Origin: Amphritea pacifica
GTDB taxonomy: Bacteria; Pseudomonadota; Gammaproteobacteria; Pseudomonadales; Balneatricaceae
Assembly (NCBI RefSeq): GCF_016924145.1
Contig: NZ_JAFFZO010000005.1
Span: 1 to 64,000, forward strand
DNA length: 64,000 bases
Direction of reading: 5' to 3'
Under the pieces are notes generated by a model. The model was not told where the DNA came from, made no database searches, and saw only the letters and a list, made by a program, of their open reading frames with translations. Shown in pieces: positions 26,959 to 35,518 of this stretch. How positions within the stretch are numbered: position 1 is the first letter of the stretch; each line of letters starts with the position of its first letter. Both the position numbers and the translations under genes were made by a program.

Positions 26959-29958
26959 TTATATGCTATCGTCGATGTCGGAGGAGCAGATCGTCTCCTG
27001 GGTGAAACCCATCAGATAATCGGGGCTGCCCGCTTTCGGACCGGTACCCGATAGTCCTCTCGACGCGAAGCGCTGACCATGAGTATGGACAGCGCTCTGG
27101 TTACGCCTGATAGCGATACTGGCGGGGCGGATCAGGTTACGGATCTGATCAATGGTCTGGTTATCCTGAGACATAACGCTCAGAGACAGACCGTAACTGG
27201 TGCGGTTTATCTCCTCCAGAACGCGTGTAAGGTTGTCGCTCTGGTAACGAATGATATGCAGAATCGGACCAAAATGTTCCTCACTCAGTTCATCAATTGA
27301 GAGCAGACGAATCAGTGTTGGCGCAACAAAATAGCCGCTATCGTGCTGTGCATTCAATTCGCCTTCATATATCAGTCGGCCATGTATCCTGCTGTGCTCT
27401 ATATGTCCATGCAGTGCCTGCAGGGCATGGTTATCGATCACCGGCCCCAGATCGGTATCCGGTTCAGCCGGGTTGCCTGTCTTCAGGGTCATGATCGCCC
27501 CTGTCAGCATCGATTCCATCTGTTCTGCGGTTTCCTCTGGCAGATAGAGCACCCGTAACGCCGAACCGCGCTGTCCGGTGCCGCTATACGCCGCTTCAAT
27601 GGCATCTCTGACGATCTGTTCAGGGAGGGCCGTGTAGTCGGCAATCATTACCGTTAATCCGCTGGTTTCCGTTATCAGCGGGACAGGCTGGGGTTGCTCC
27701 CGTTGTGCTAATAGTCGGGTTATAGAGGCTGCACTCTGATTGGATCCGGTGAAACTGATGCCGCTGAGACGAAAGTCTTTGAGCAGTGATGCATTGATTG
27801 ATTCACTGCTGCCGGGGAGCAGGGCGATAGCGTCTCTGGCAACCCCGGCGTCTAATAATAACTGGGTTGCGCGATAGGCGATCAGAGGGGTGCTATTGGC
27901 GGGTTTGGCAATCACTGAATTGCCGGCCAGCAGTGCCGCAACGACCTGACCGATGCCGATAGCCAGGGGAAAATTCCAGGGGCTGATACAGACAAATATT
28001 CCCCGGCCATTATAGTGCAGTGTCTGCTTCTCTCCCGCTATTGGGGGCAGTTGCTGTGGAGATAAGCGGCTGAGGGCCTGCGCGGCGTATAAACGGCACA
28101 GTTCAACAGCTTCACGGATCTCATCAATAGCATCGCGCAGGGGTTTACCCGTTTCACGGATGCAAAGTGCAATCAGCTCTTCACGGTGCTGCTCCAGCAG
28201 GTTTGCGAAGCGGCGGATAATCGTTACCCGCTCGGATAGCGCCACTCTGTTCCAGTCAGTGAAGCCTGCTCTGGTGACTGCATAGGCTTCGCGTACATCA
28301 TCCGGGGTGCTGGGAAACAGCTCTCCGGTTTGCAGACTCAGATTAAAGGGGGAAAACCGGGTCTCCGGTGGCTGGGATCTGACCGGCTCGCCATTTATCA
28401 GCGGCGCAGCCTGCCATTGCTGGTCGCGAAATGCATCGATCTTGTTCAACAGTTGTTGGCGCTGGGATTGCGTGTCGATCATCACAGCGGCTGCGCTTAT
28501 TCCGGCAGAGGCTTTAGCTTCCGTGGTTTCATTGACCGATACGCTTGTCGGAGCAACGGAGAGGTTGTTATGTAACAGGCGGTAAAGATGTGAGGGCAGT
28601 TGCGCCTGAGTGCCAATGATTATGCAAACTCTTTGTGTCACCGCACTATTGGTGTTTTGCCGCTGAGCAAACAGGGGTTCGCCAAGCCCCTGTTGTCGCT
28701 GCAGCTCAATGGGTTTAGTGCTTTGCTCCGCCATCGTTACTATCTGGTCAAGGGCGTTGCTGTTATGGCTGGCAAACTGGGGAAGAAGTCGGGGGCACTG
28801 ATCCTGTAACAGATAGGCGGCGCATATCAGATAAGACAGATCGGTTATTTCGGTACGGGTATAAACCGGATAATCCGCCAGCCCCTGCTGCCGCGCACGG
28901 GTTATCTCTGTGTCCAGATAACCACCTTTAACCAGCCTCACCGGAATATCTGTCTGTAGCTCCTGGGCAAGGAAATTTAACCAGCCAAGGATCGGCAGGG
29001 CCCGTTTAGAGTAGGCCTGAACAGTCACACCCAGTCCGCCCCAGCCGCAGCAAAGATCACTGTGTAGCAGGTTTTCAAAAACCTTCAGTGTCAGATCCAC
29101 GTGGCAGGATTCCTCGGCTTCAAGGGTGATTGGGATATTTTCAGTGCGGGCGAGAATCAGCAGATGCAGCAGCTTTTGCGTTACCTCTTCAATCACGGCA
29201 GGTGCTTTGAGGGGGGCGAAACGGGGGTGCAGCGCAGACAGTTTGACGGAAAGGGAGGGGTTAACGCGGCAGTGGGACTTCTGTGCTGATAGCGCTTTGA
29301 TCGCGTCCAGATATCGGTTCAGAGTGGTTCTGGCTGCCTCTGCCGTGACCACCCCTTCAGTCAGCAGATGAAGACTGTAGGCGTGGTTTTCAGAAAGCTC
29401 GCTGATCTGCCGGATACTGTCACTGAAGATGAATCGCTTTCTCAGACGCGTGACGGTATCGCTGAGGGTGGTGCGAATAAAAGGATAATCGAACCGTTCA
29501 GCCAGTCGACTGAATATACTATGGGCCTGGATAGACTCAGTGATTCTCTGTTGTTGGATGGCCTGTTTCCAGGTATAGGTATGCTGTATTGCAGTGGAGT
29601 TTCGTTCCAGGAAAGGTTGCCCGTTAGCCGCAGTCAGCTTCTCCTCGATAAATCTGTTAATACTGTTTTGATCCGGCAGGTGAAGCAGTATTTCGGCCAG
29701 TGAGATCAGTGCGATCTGCTCCTCACCCGTGAGTTTGTCAGCACTTTTCAGTGACGGGGCGCAGAACAGATCTTCCTGCCGTTCATCGATAGAGGGAAGT
29801 GCACTGATAGGGGGGAGCTGTAGCTGGGCAGTAAGCTCTGTGAACTGAGATTCCATCACACCTTCATCTGCACAGTAGTACGCCGGGATATTGTTCCACA
29901 GCTGTGCTGCGTTCCATTTAACCTGCTGATCTGTGAAATATAGCGTGAGAGGAAACAT
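26959..29958 (-). CDS. putA: PutA-like proline/P5C dehydrogenase with altered active sites
   Basis: The 999-residue protein has the PutA order: an N-terminal alpha domain, a proline dehydrogenase barrel (SLSVKLSALHPRF, IPVRLVKGGYLDTEI, QFASHNSNAL), then an aldehyde dehydrogenase domain (SPWNFPLAIGIGQVV, GISFTGSNQSA). It lacks the DNA-binding ribbon-helix-helix. The aldehyde dehydrogenase nucleophile is missing: the normal GQRCSALRVL reads GQRGSALRVL, with codon GGT instead of TGT. Neighbouring residues also deviate (ETSGLT for ETGGxN). In the PRODH domain, EPLF replaces EPLY and the RR pair near residue 460 is reduced to YR. It looks like a degenerate or repurposed paralogue. The start at 29958 is the first ATG. 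Confidence 0.8.
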   Translation of the reverse strand: MFPLTLYFTDQQVKWNAAQLWNNIPAYYCADEGVMESQFTELTAQLQLPPISALPSIDERQEDLFCAPSLKSADKLTGEEQIALISLAEILLHLPDQNSINRFIEEKLTAANGQPFLERNSTAIQHTYTWKQAIQQQRITESIQAHSIFSRLAERFDYPFIRTTLSDTVTRLRKRFIFSDSIRQISELSENHAYSLHLLTEGVVTAEAARTTLNRYLDAIKALSAQKSHCRVNPSLSVKLSALHPRFAPLKAPAVIEEVTQKLLHLLILARTENIPITLEAEESCHVDLTLKVFENLLHSDLCCGWGGLGVTVQAYSKRALPILGWLNFLAQELQTDIPVRLVKGGYLDTEITRARQQGLADYPVYTRTEITDLSYLICAAYLLQDQCPRLLPQFASHNSNALDQIVTMAEQSTKPIELQRQQGLGEPLFAQRQNTNSAVTQRVCIIIGTQAQLPSHLYRLLHNNLSVAPTSVSVNETTEAKASAGISAAAVMIDTQSQRQQLLNKIDAFRDQQWQAAPLINGEPVRSQPPETRFSPFNLSLQTGELFPSTPDDVREAYAVTRAGFTDWNRVALSERVTIIRRFANLLEQHREELIALCIRETGKPLRDAIDEIREAVELCRLYAAQALSRLSPQQLPPIAGEKQTLHYNGRGIFVCISPWNFPLAIGIGQVVAALLAGNSVIAKPANSTPLIAYRATQLLLDAGVARDAIALLPGSSESINASLLKDFRLSGISFTGSNQSAASITRLLAQREQPQPVPLITETSGLTVMIADYTALPEQIVRDAIEAAYSGTGQRGSALRVLYLPEETAEQMESMLTGAIMTLKTGNPAEPDTDLGPVIDNHALQALHGHIEHSRIHGRLIYEGELNAQHDSGYFVAPTLIRLLSIDELSEEHFGPILHIIRYQSDNLTRVLEEINRTSYGLSLSVMSQDNQTIDQIRNLIRPASIAIRRNQSAVHTHGQRFASRGLSGTGPKAGSPDYLMGFTQETICSSDIDDSI

Positions 29959-30073
29959 AGGGAGCCTGTTGTCAGTGAATTAATCGAATGTCAGACAGAG
30001 CATAGCTTACCCATATGTGATCCGTAACAGGTAGTTTGAAAATGGTGAGTGTGCCGTTGCGGGTGGTCAATAG

Positions 30074-30103
30074 AAAAGCCCGCTGTTATGACGCAGCGGG
30101 CTT
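30074..30103 (-). terminator. Intrinsic terminator after bktB
   Basis: AAGCCCGCTG and CAGCGGGCTT form a 10-bp stem; on the minus strand it is followed by TTTTCTATT. It sits 28 bases beyond the bktB stop. Confidence 0.75.
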
Positions 30104-30130
30104 GGGTTAAAAAAATGATGCGGGGGCGTT

Positions 30131-31315
30131 TCAGATTTTTTCAAACAGAGCAGCAATACCCTGGCCACCGCCGATACACATAGTCACGACCACATAGCGA
30201 CCACCACTGCGTTGCAGCTCATACAGCGCTTTTACGGTGATAATCGCACCGGTTGCACCAATCGGGTGGCCCAGTGAGATGCCGCTGCCGTTGATGTTAA
30301 CCTTCTCCAGCGGTAGTTCCAGATCACGGCAAACCGCGAGAGCCTGAGCAGCAAAGGCTTCATTGACTTCCCAGACATCAATATCGCCAGTAGCCAGTTG
30401 ATTGTCAGCCAGTAGTTTACGTACCGCTGGAACCGGCCCAATACCCATATATTTAGGTTCAACCCCGGCAAAACTGTATCCGACCAGCCGGGCCATCGGT
30501 TGTAAGCCTTTCGCCTGCGCGGTTTCAGCTGCCATCAGCGTTACTGCCGCTGCGGCATCATTGAGGCCAGAGGCGTTACCAGCGGTGACACTGCCATCCT
30601 TTTTAAACACCGGACGAAGCTTTGCCATATCGTCGATAGTGCAGCCATAGCGCAGGTGTTCATCGGTATCAAACAGAGTGACGCCCTTACGTGATTTCAG
30701 TTCGATCGGAACAATCTGTTCTTTGAAGCGTCCTTCAGTAATAGCCCGTTCAGCATTGTTGTGGCTCATAACAGCCAGAGCATCCTGATCTTCACGGCTG
30801 ATCTGCCACTTTTCAGCGATATTTTCCGCGGTAATACCCATGTGGGTATTATCAAATGGGCAGGTCAGTGCGCCTACCATTGCATCAACAATGGCGGCAT
30901 CCCCCATCCGCTGGCCAAAGCGGGCGGTTGGCATCCAGTACTGGGATTGACTCATCACCTCGGCGCCCCCGGCTACAGCTGCATCGCATACGCCCAGCTC
31001 AATCTGCTGTGTTGCGGAGATGATTGCCTGCAGGCCACTGCCACACAAACGGTTCATGGTGACCGCAGGGGTTTCAATCGGCAGGCCACCGTTAACGGCG
31101 GCAACCCGGCCCAGATACATATCCCGTCGTTCGGTATGAATCACGTTACCAAAGACGCTGTGGCCGAAATCTTCAGGTGCGGCACCAGAACGGGCGACCG
31201 CTTCACTGACGCAGGTGCTGGCCAGGTCGCAGGGCGTCTGTGATTTCAGGCTGCCACCAAAACCGCCAATCGCTGTCCGGACTCCGCTTAGTACGACTAC
31301 TTCTCTCTTGCTCAT
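30131..31315 (-). CDS. bktB: Acetyl-CoA acetyltransferase / beta-ketothiolase (BktB type)
   Basis: This 394-residue thiolase condenses two acetyl-CoA or splits beta-ketoacyl-CoA. The catalytic residues are present: Cys in NRLCGSGLQ, His in GHPIGATG and Cys in CIGGGQG. The segment [20 protein letters not shown] and the whole length match BktB more closely than PhaA. It is transcribed alone, divergently from the AEC transporter. Confidence 0.88.
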   Translation of the reverse strand: MSKREVVVLSGVRTAIGGFGGSLKSQTPCDLASTCVSEAVARSGAAPEDFGHSVFGNVIHTERRDMYLGRVAAVNGGLPIETPAVTMNRLCGSGLQAIISATQQIELGVCDAAVAGGAEVMSQSQYWMPTARFGQRMGDAAIVDAMVGALTCPFDNTHMGITAENIAEKWQISREDQDALAVMSHNNAERAITEGRFKEQIVPIELKSRKGVTLFDTDEHLRYGCTIDDMAKLRPVFKKDGSVTAGNASGLNDAAAAVTLMAAETAQAKGLQPMARLVGYSFAGVEPKYMGIGPVPAVRKLLADNQLATGDIDVWEVNEAFAAQALAVCRDLELPLEKVNINGSGISLGHPIGATGAIITVKALYELQRSGGRYVVVTMCIGGGQGIAALFEKI

Positions 31316-31475
31316 AGTTGGATCCTGTATATTAGCTGTATGTAATTATTGTTATAGTTTGCAATGTAGTGCAGTCAGGGAGATAACTTATCACTGGTCA
31401 GTACTAAAGGCTCTAGCCAATTAGTGAAACATTAATAACAATTTCGCTCTGCTATCTATTTTCTGAGAACACCTG

Positions 31476-32417
31476 ATGCATTTGTTGTTTGATATCGTCA
31501 TTCCTGTTTTTATCCTCATGGTGTTGGGCTGGGGTTCCCGGCGGTCCGGTTTGCTAGAGGAGTCCAGTGCCGCAGCGTTGAACCGCTTTGTCTATTTCAT
31601 TGCAGTGCCCGCTCTGATGTTTACCTCGACCGCTTCTGTTGATATAGCCTCGGTATTGCAGTGGGACTTCATCACCGTGTATCTGGGCGGATCTGTGATC
31701 GCGATTGGAGTTGCGTTTTTGGGCTGGAAAAAGATGCAGCTGTCGTCTCCTCTCGACTGGACTGTGGTTGCACTGAACTCTGCCTGGGCCAACACCGTTT
31801 ATATGGGCGTGCCGATCTTCTATTTTATCTTTGGCGAGCAGGGTACTTTACCGGTCATCATCGCGACCCTGTCCAGTAATCTTATCTTCATACTGGTGCT
31901 GGCGGTGATGTCTGAGTTGCAGAACAGTGGGGGCGGTGTGCTGGCGAAACTGAAAACGTTGTTGTTACAGGGGCTGCTTAAAAACCCGGTTATGATGGCG
32001 CCGTTGTTGGGAATGCTGGTATCGGTGAGCGGCATAACACTAGCGCCAATGGTACTAACACCGATGCAGATGCTGGCTCCGTCTGCAGCCCCGGTGGCGC
32101 TTTTTGCATTGGGGATTTCCCTCAGCGGTTTGAAGATCAGGGGCGGGCGTTTTGAATTAACCTGGCTGACACTGGTCAAGCTGATAATACACCCTCTGGC
32201 AACCTTTGGTCTGGCGCTTCTGTTTGGTTTAGATCCTTTCTGGGGGGCTAGCGCCGTAGTGCTTGCCGGTCTGCCAACCGGGGCGATGGTGTTTGTGCTG
32301 GCGCAACAATATAACACCCGGATATTACTGTCCTCGGCAACGATTATGGTGACTACCCTGGTGTCATTGATTACCCTGGCTGTATTGCTGCCGTTGATGA
32401 AACAATGGGGTGGCTAG
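31476..32417 (+). CDS. AEC-family transporter (auxin efflux carrier type)
   Basis: A 313-residue inner-membrane carrier with about ten hydrophobic segments in two halves. The start (FDIVIPVFILMVLGWGSRR), NSAWANTVYMGVPIF and the late PTGAMVFVLAQQYN are typical of bacterial AEC transporters, which carry malate, malonate or other small organic acids. It is followed 33 bases later by the AIM24-like gene, possibly in one operon. Confidence 0.85.
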   Translation: MHLLFDIVIPVFILMVLGWGSRRSGLLEESSAAALNRFVYFIAVPALMFTSTASVDIASVLQWDFITVYLGGSVIAIGVAFLGWKKMQLSSPLDWTVVALNSAWANTVYMGVPIFYFIFGEQGTLPVIIATLSSNLIFILVLAVMSELQNSGGGVLAKLKTLLLQGLLKNPVMMAPLLGMLVSVSGITLAPMVLTPMQMLAPSAAPVALFALGISLSGLKIRGGRFELTWLTLVKLIIHPLATFGLALLFGLDPFWGASAVVLAGLPTGAMVFVLAQQYNTRILLSSATIMVTTLVSLITLAVLLPLMKQWGG

Positions 32418-32450
32418 TGCCCGTTAAAGAAAGCTGTTATGGAGAGCGAT

Positions 32451-33200
32451 ATGAAGTGTCATAAAGTGGATTATGAAATTATAGGCAATTCAATGCCGAT
32501 GCTGGAGGTGGAGCTGGATCCGGGTGAGACGGTGATCGCAGAAGCCGGCTCCATGAATTATATGGAGGGGGATATCAGCTTTGAAACAAAGATGGGGGAC
32601 GGCGCCGATCCCGAGGAAGGGGTGTTCTCAAAGCTATTCTCTGTCGGGAAGCGGATGATCACTGGTGAATCTCTGTTTATGACCCACTTCACCAACAGTG
32701 GAAACCAGAAGCGTAAGGTTGCCTTTGCAGCACCCTATCCGGGGATGGTTGTTCCGGTAGATATGTCTCAGACCGGAGAGCGACTGTACTGCCAGAAAGA
32801 TGCGTTTCTCTGTGCCGCTCTGGGAACCCGTTTATCAGTGGCTTTTTCTCGCCGGCTTGGGGCCGGTTTTTTTGGTGGTGAAGGCTTTATTTTGCAGAAG
32901 CTTGAGGGAGATGGAATGGCCTTTATTCAGGCTGGTGGTTCGGTGGTGAGAAAAGAGCTGAACAATGAAACCCTGCGGGTTGATACCGGTTGTCTGGTTG
33001 GCTTCAGTGAGGGGATCGATTATGACATTGAGATGGTTAAGGGGTTGAAGTCGATGTTCCTGGGGGGAGAAGGTCTGTGGCTGGCGACACTCTCCGGGAC
33101 CGGCAGTGTCTGGGTTCAGAGTCTGCCGTTTTCCCGTCTTGCCGACCGCATTATCGCTGCAGCCCCTGCTATCGGGGGAGATGACAAGGGTGAGCGTTAG
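32451..33200 (+). CDS. AIM24 family (TIGR00266) protein
   Basis: A 249-residue beta-rich protein with the TIGR00266 signatures [30 protein letters not shown] and [11 protein letters not shown]. The function of bacterial members is unknown. ATG at 32451 is chosen over 32439 because it gives the conserved [10 protein letters not shown] start and has GGAG at 32441-32444. It follows the AEC gene with a short gap. Confidence 0.85.
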   Translation: MKCHKVDYEIIGNSMPMLEVELDPGETVIAEAGSMNYMEGDISFETKMGDGADPEEGVFSKLFSVGKRMITGESLFMTHFTNSGNQKRKVAFAAPYPGMVVPVDMSQTGERLYCQKDAFLCAALGTRLSVAFSRRLGAGFFGGEGFILQKLEGDGMAFIQAGGSVVRKELNNETLRVDTGCLVGFSEGIDYDIEMVKGLKSMFLGGEGLWLATLSGTGSVWVQSLPFSRLADRIIAAAPAIGGDDKGER

Positions 33201-33328
33201 CCGCAGTGTGAGCCGTGTCAGCTAAAGGTCATAAAGTGGTGTATTTTTGATGTCGTTTTTATGACTTTTAGCATCAATAAAGGTATATTTCACCGATATT
33301 TTTTATTGTAAATATTGGTTTGCCGGTC

Positions 33329-34288
33329 ATGTTGCGTAAAAAGCTGGTTATTACATTAACAACTGCACAGGGATCGCGGCAGTATACTCTGGGCCAACTT
33401 GCCAGGTATCTGCTTGCGCTGTTTCTGGTGATGTCGGTTTGTAGCTTTTTTATCTCCAACCTGCTGTTGGTCAAAACCTCGGATGAACTGGACGATCTGG
33501 AGCAGGGAATTAATTCCCTGGCCAGCCAGTACGAGATGACGCTGGGGGCTCAGGAACTGCAAAAAGGCCAGCTCGATCAGCTCTCCACTACCCTGCAGGA
33601 GCTGAAGGTTGAGCGTGATCACTTACAGGAAGAGAACCTGCGTATCGGTGAGCTGAATGAAACCCTGGATGCCAGTCTCTATGGGCTGGAAGATCTGTTG
33701 GGGTTACCGCCTTCTGAAGAGATGACCTCTGACCGGGCCGATGCCCTGACTGTGATGACCAACCAGCGGCTGTTTTTTCTCAGCGTGCTGCCTAATGGTG
33801 AACCGACGCAGGGCATTCGGATCACTGATGGCTTTGGTATGCGTATGCATCCCATCCACAGGAAACGGATTATGCACAACGGCATAGATTTTAAAGCCGA
33901 TACCGGTACTCCTGTATATGCCACAGCCGATGGAGCGGTGGAGTATGCCGGGATACACAAGCAGAGTGGTTTTGGCAAACTGATTATTCTGCAGCATGCG
34001 CTGGGGTTTAAAACGTATTACGCTCACCTGAGTGATGTCAAAGTTAAAAGCGGGACTTTTGTCAGCAAAGGGCAACTGATTGGTCTGACGGGGAATTCCG
34101 GTATCTCTACCGGCCCTCATCTGCATTATGAAGTTCGCTATCTGTTCAGACCTGTTGATCCGGCGCCATTTGTGGCCTGGAATATAAGCAATTTCGAATC
34201 ACTGTTTTCAGAAGTAAAAGGTGTAAAATGGGCTTCTTTACGAAAAATGTACCCGCTAAATCAGGCGTTGCAAACGGCTCAGCAATAA
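33329..34288 (+). CDS. M23 (LytM-type) peptidoglycan endopeptidase, membrane anchored
   Basis: The 319-residue protein has a membrane helix near residues 27-47, a coiled coil (about 50-115, LQELKVERDHLQEENLRI) and a C-terminal M23 domain. The zinc ligands are visible in HNGIDF and HLHYE, with the conserved GNSGISTGPHLHYE, so the enzyme looks active. It probably cleaves peptide cross-links in the periplasm. The 3' 61 bases overlap the bactofilin gene in another frame. This M23-bactofilin pairing resembles the cell-shape modules of Helicobacter (Csd1/CcmA), which suggests a role in shape or wall remodelling. Confidence 0.88.
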   Translation: MLRKKLVITLTTAQGSRQYTLGQLARYLLALFLVMSVCSFFISNLLLVKTSDELDDLEQGINSLASQYEMTLGAQELQKGQLDQLSTTLQELKVERDHLQEENLRIGELNETLDASLYGLEDLLGLPPSEEMTSDRADALTVMTNQRLFFLSVLPNGEPTQGIRITDGFGMRMHPIHRKRIMHNGIDFKADTGTPVYATADGAVEYAGIHKQSGFGKLIILQHALGFKTYYAHLSDVKVKSGTFVSKGQLIGLTGNSGISTGPHLHYEVRYLFRPVDPAPFVAWNISNFESLFSEVKGVKWASLRKMYPLNQALQTAQQ

Positions 34289-34689
34289 CTATCATAGCTG
34301 AAGGTAATAAGTTCAGTGGCGATATGAGTATTATCGGCCGGATGCATATAGACGGTACATTTGAAGGTAATATCTCCTCCCTGGATAATATCTCAATCGG
34401 TAAGAGTGGCCATGTACACGGCGTGGTAAAAGCCAATCATATTACGGTGTGTGGCCTGCTTGAGGGGGAAGTTGTCTGTGATGAACTGGAGATTGACCGC
34501 GGCGGCAAAGTGGTTGCAACGGTTATCAGTAAAGTGATGGCGATTCACCCGGAAGGCAATTTTATCGGTGAGCGACGCATGAAAGAGGTAGGTGTGTTAG
34601 AGCACACATCGCCGGTTGAGTCCGGTGTTGATGCAATTGATTCCCTGCCGGATAAAGTAACGATCAAAGCGGATAAGGAATCTGCCTGA
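34228..34689 (+). CDS. Bactofilin (polymer-forming cytoskeletal protein)
   Basis: A 153-residue protein with a bactofilin beta-helix core: TIIAEGNKFSGDMSIIGRMH, IDGTFEGNISS, ISIGKSGHVHGVVKANHI and CDELEIDRGGKVVA repeat the short strand-turn pattern. It starts MGFFTKN, with a membrane-binding-like N-terminus. It overlaps the M23 gene by 61 bases and is followed 3 bases later by a glutamine amidotransferase. Bactofilins scaffold peptidoglycan enzymes, fitting the neighbour. Confidence 0.9.
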   Translation: MGFFTKNVPAKSGVANGSAITIIAEGNKFSGDMSIIGRMHIDGTFEGNISSLDNISIGKSGHVHGVVKANHITVCGLLEGEVVCDELEIDRGGKVVATVISKVMAIHPEGNFIGERRMKEVGVLEHTSPVESGVDAIDSLPDKVTIKADKESA

Positions 34690-34692
34690 ACG

Positions 34693-35487
34693 ATGTGTGA
34701 GCTGCTTGGCATGAGTGCCAATGTCCCAACCGATATCTGTTTCAGTTTCAGTGGACTGATGCAGCGTGGCGGGGAAACCGGCCCCCATAAGGATGGCTGG
34801 GGAATCGCTTTTTATGTGGGCAAGGGGTTGCAGACGTTTCATGATCCGGCCCCCAGTTGTCAGTCTGAAATAGCGAATCTGATTAAAAACCATCCGATCA
34901 AGAGTAAGACCGTTATCAGCCATATCCGTCAGGCGAATGTCGGTAGTATCTGTCTGGAAAATACTCACCCGTTTACCCGGGAACTCTGGGGTTATTCCTG
35001 GACCTTTGCTCACAATGGCCAACTGGACCCGAAACTGTTCGACCTGCCGCTGCATTACTATCACCCTGTTGGTACGACCGACAGTGAATATGCCTTTTGC
35101 TGGCTGTTGGGACAGATAAGAGAGCGGTTTCCTCAGCGGCCGAAGAATTTCTCCGAGGTGATTGAGCTGATTCATTGCTGCTGTGACCAGTTACGGGAGC
35201 TCGGCGTGTTCAATATGTTGATGACCGAGTCTGAGTATCTGCTGGCATACTGCTCAACTAAACTCTCATGGATTACCCGGCGGGCTCCCTTTGGCAGGGC
35301 GCGCCTGACCGACGAAGAACTGACGGTCGATTTCTGCAAAGAAACGACCCCTAACGATATAGTAACAGTGGTTACCACCGAGCCGCTGACCAATAATGAA
35401 CATTGGCGAAAGTTGCAGACAGGCGAGATGATTGTTTTTCGCGAAGGTGTACAGCAACCTCTGAGCCGTTGTTTTGGTCACGCCTGA
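34693..35487 (+). CDS. yafJ: Class II glutamine amidotransferase (YafJ type)
   Basis: An N-terminal-nucleophile amidotransferase: MCELLGMSANVPTD places the catalytic Cys at position 2 after Met removal. The sequence GPHKDGWGIAFY, RQANVG, ENTHPF and SWTFAHNGQL fit the family. The acceptor reaction is unknown for YafJ-type proteins. It starts 3 bases after bactofilin and is followed closely by hrpA. Confidence 0.88.
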   Translation: MCELLGMSANVPTDICFSFSGLMQRGGETGPHKDGWGIAFYVGKGLQTFHDPAPSCQSEIANLIKNHPIKSKTVISHIRQANVGSICLENTHPFTRELWGYSWTFAHNGQLDPKLFDLPLHYYHPVGTTDSEYAFCWLLGQIRERFPQRPKNFSEVIELIHCCCDQLRELGVFNMLMTESEYLLAYCSTKLSWITRRAPFGRARLTDEELTVDFCKETTPNDIVTVVTTEPLTNNEHWRKLQTGEMIVFREGVQQPLSRCFGHA

Positions 35488-35518
35488 TCTAAACCATTTT
35501 TTAACTGAAAACTTCATT

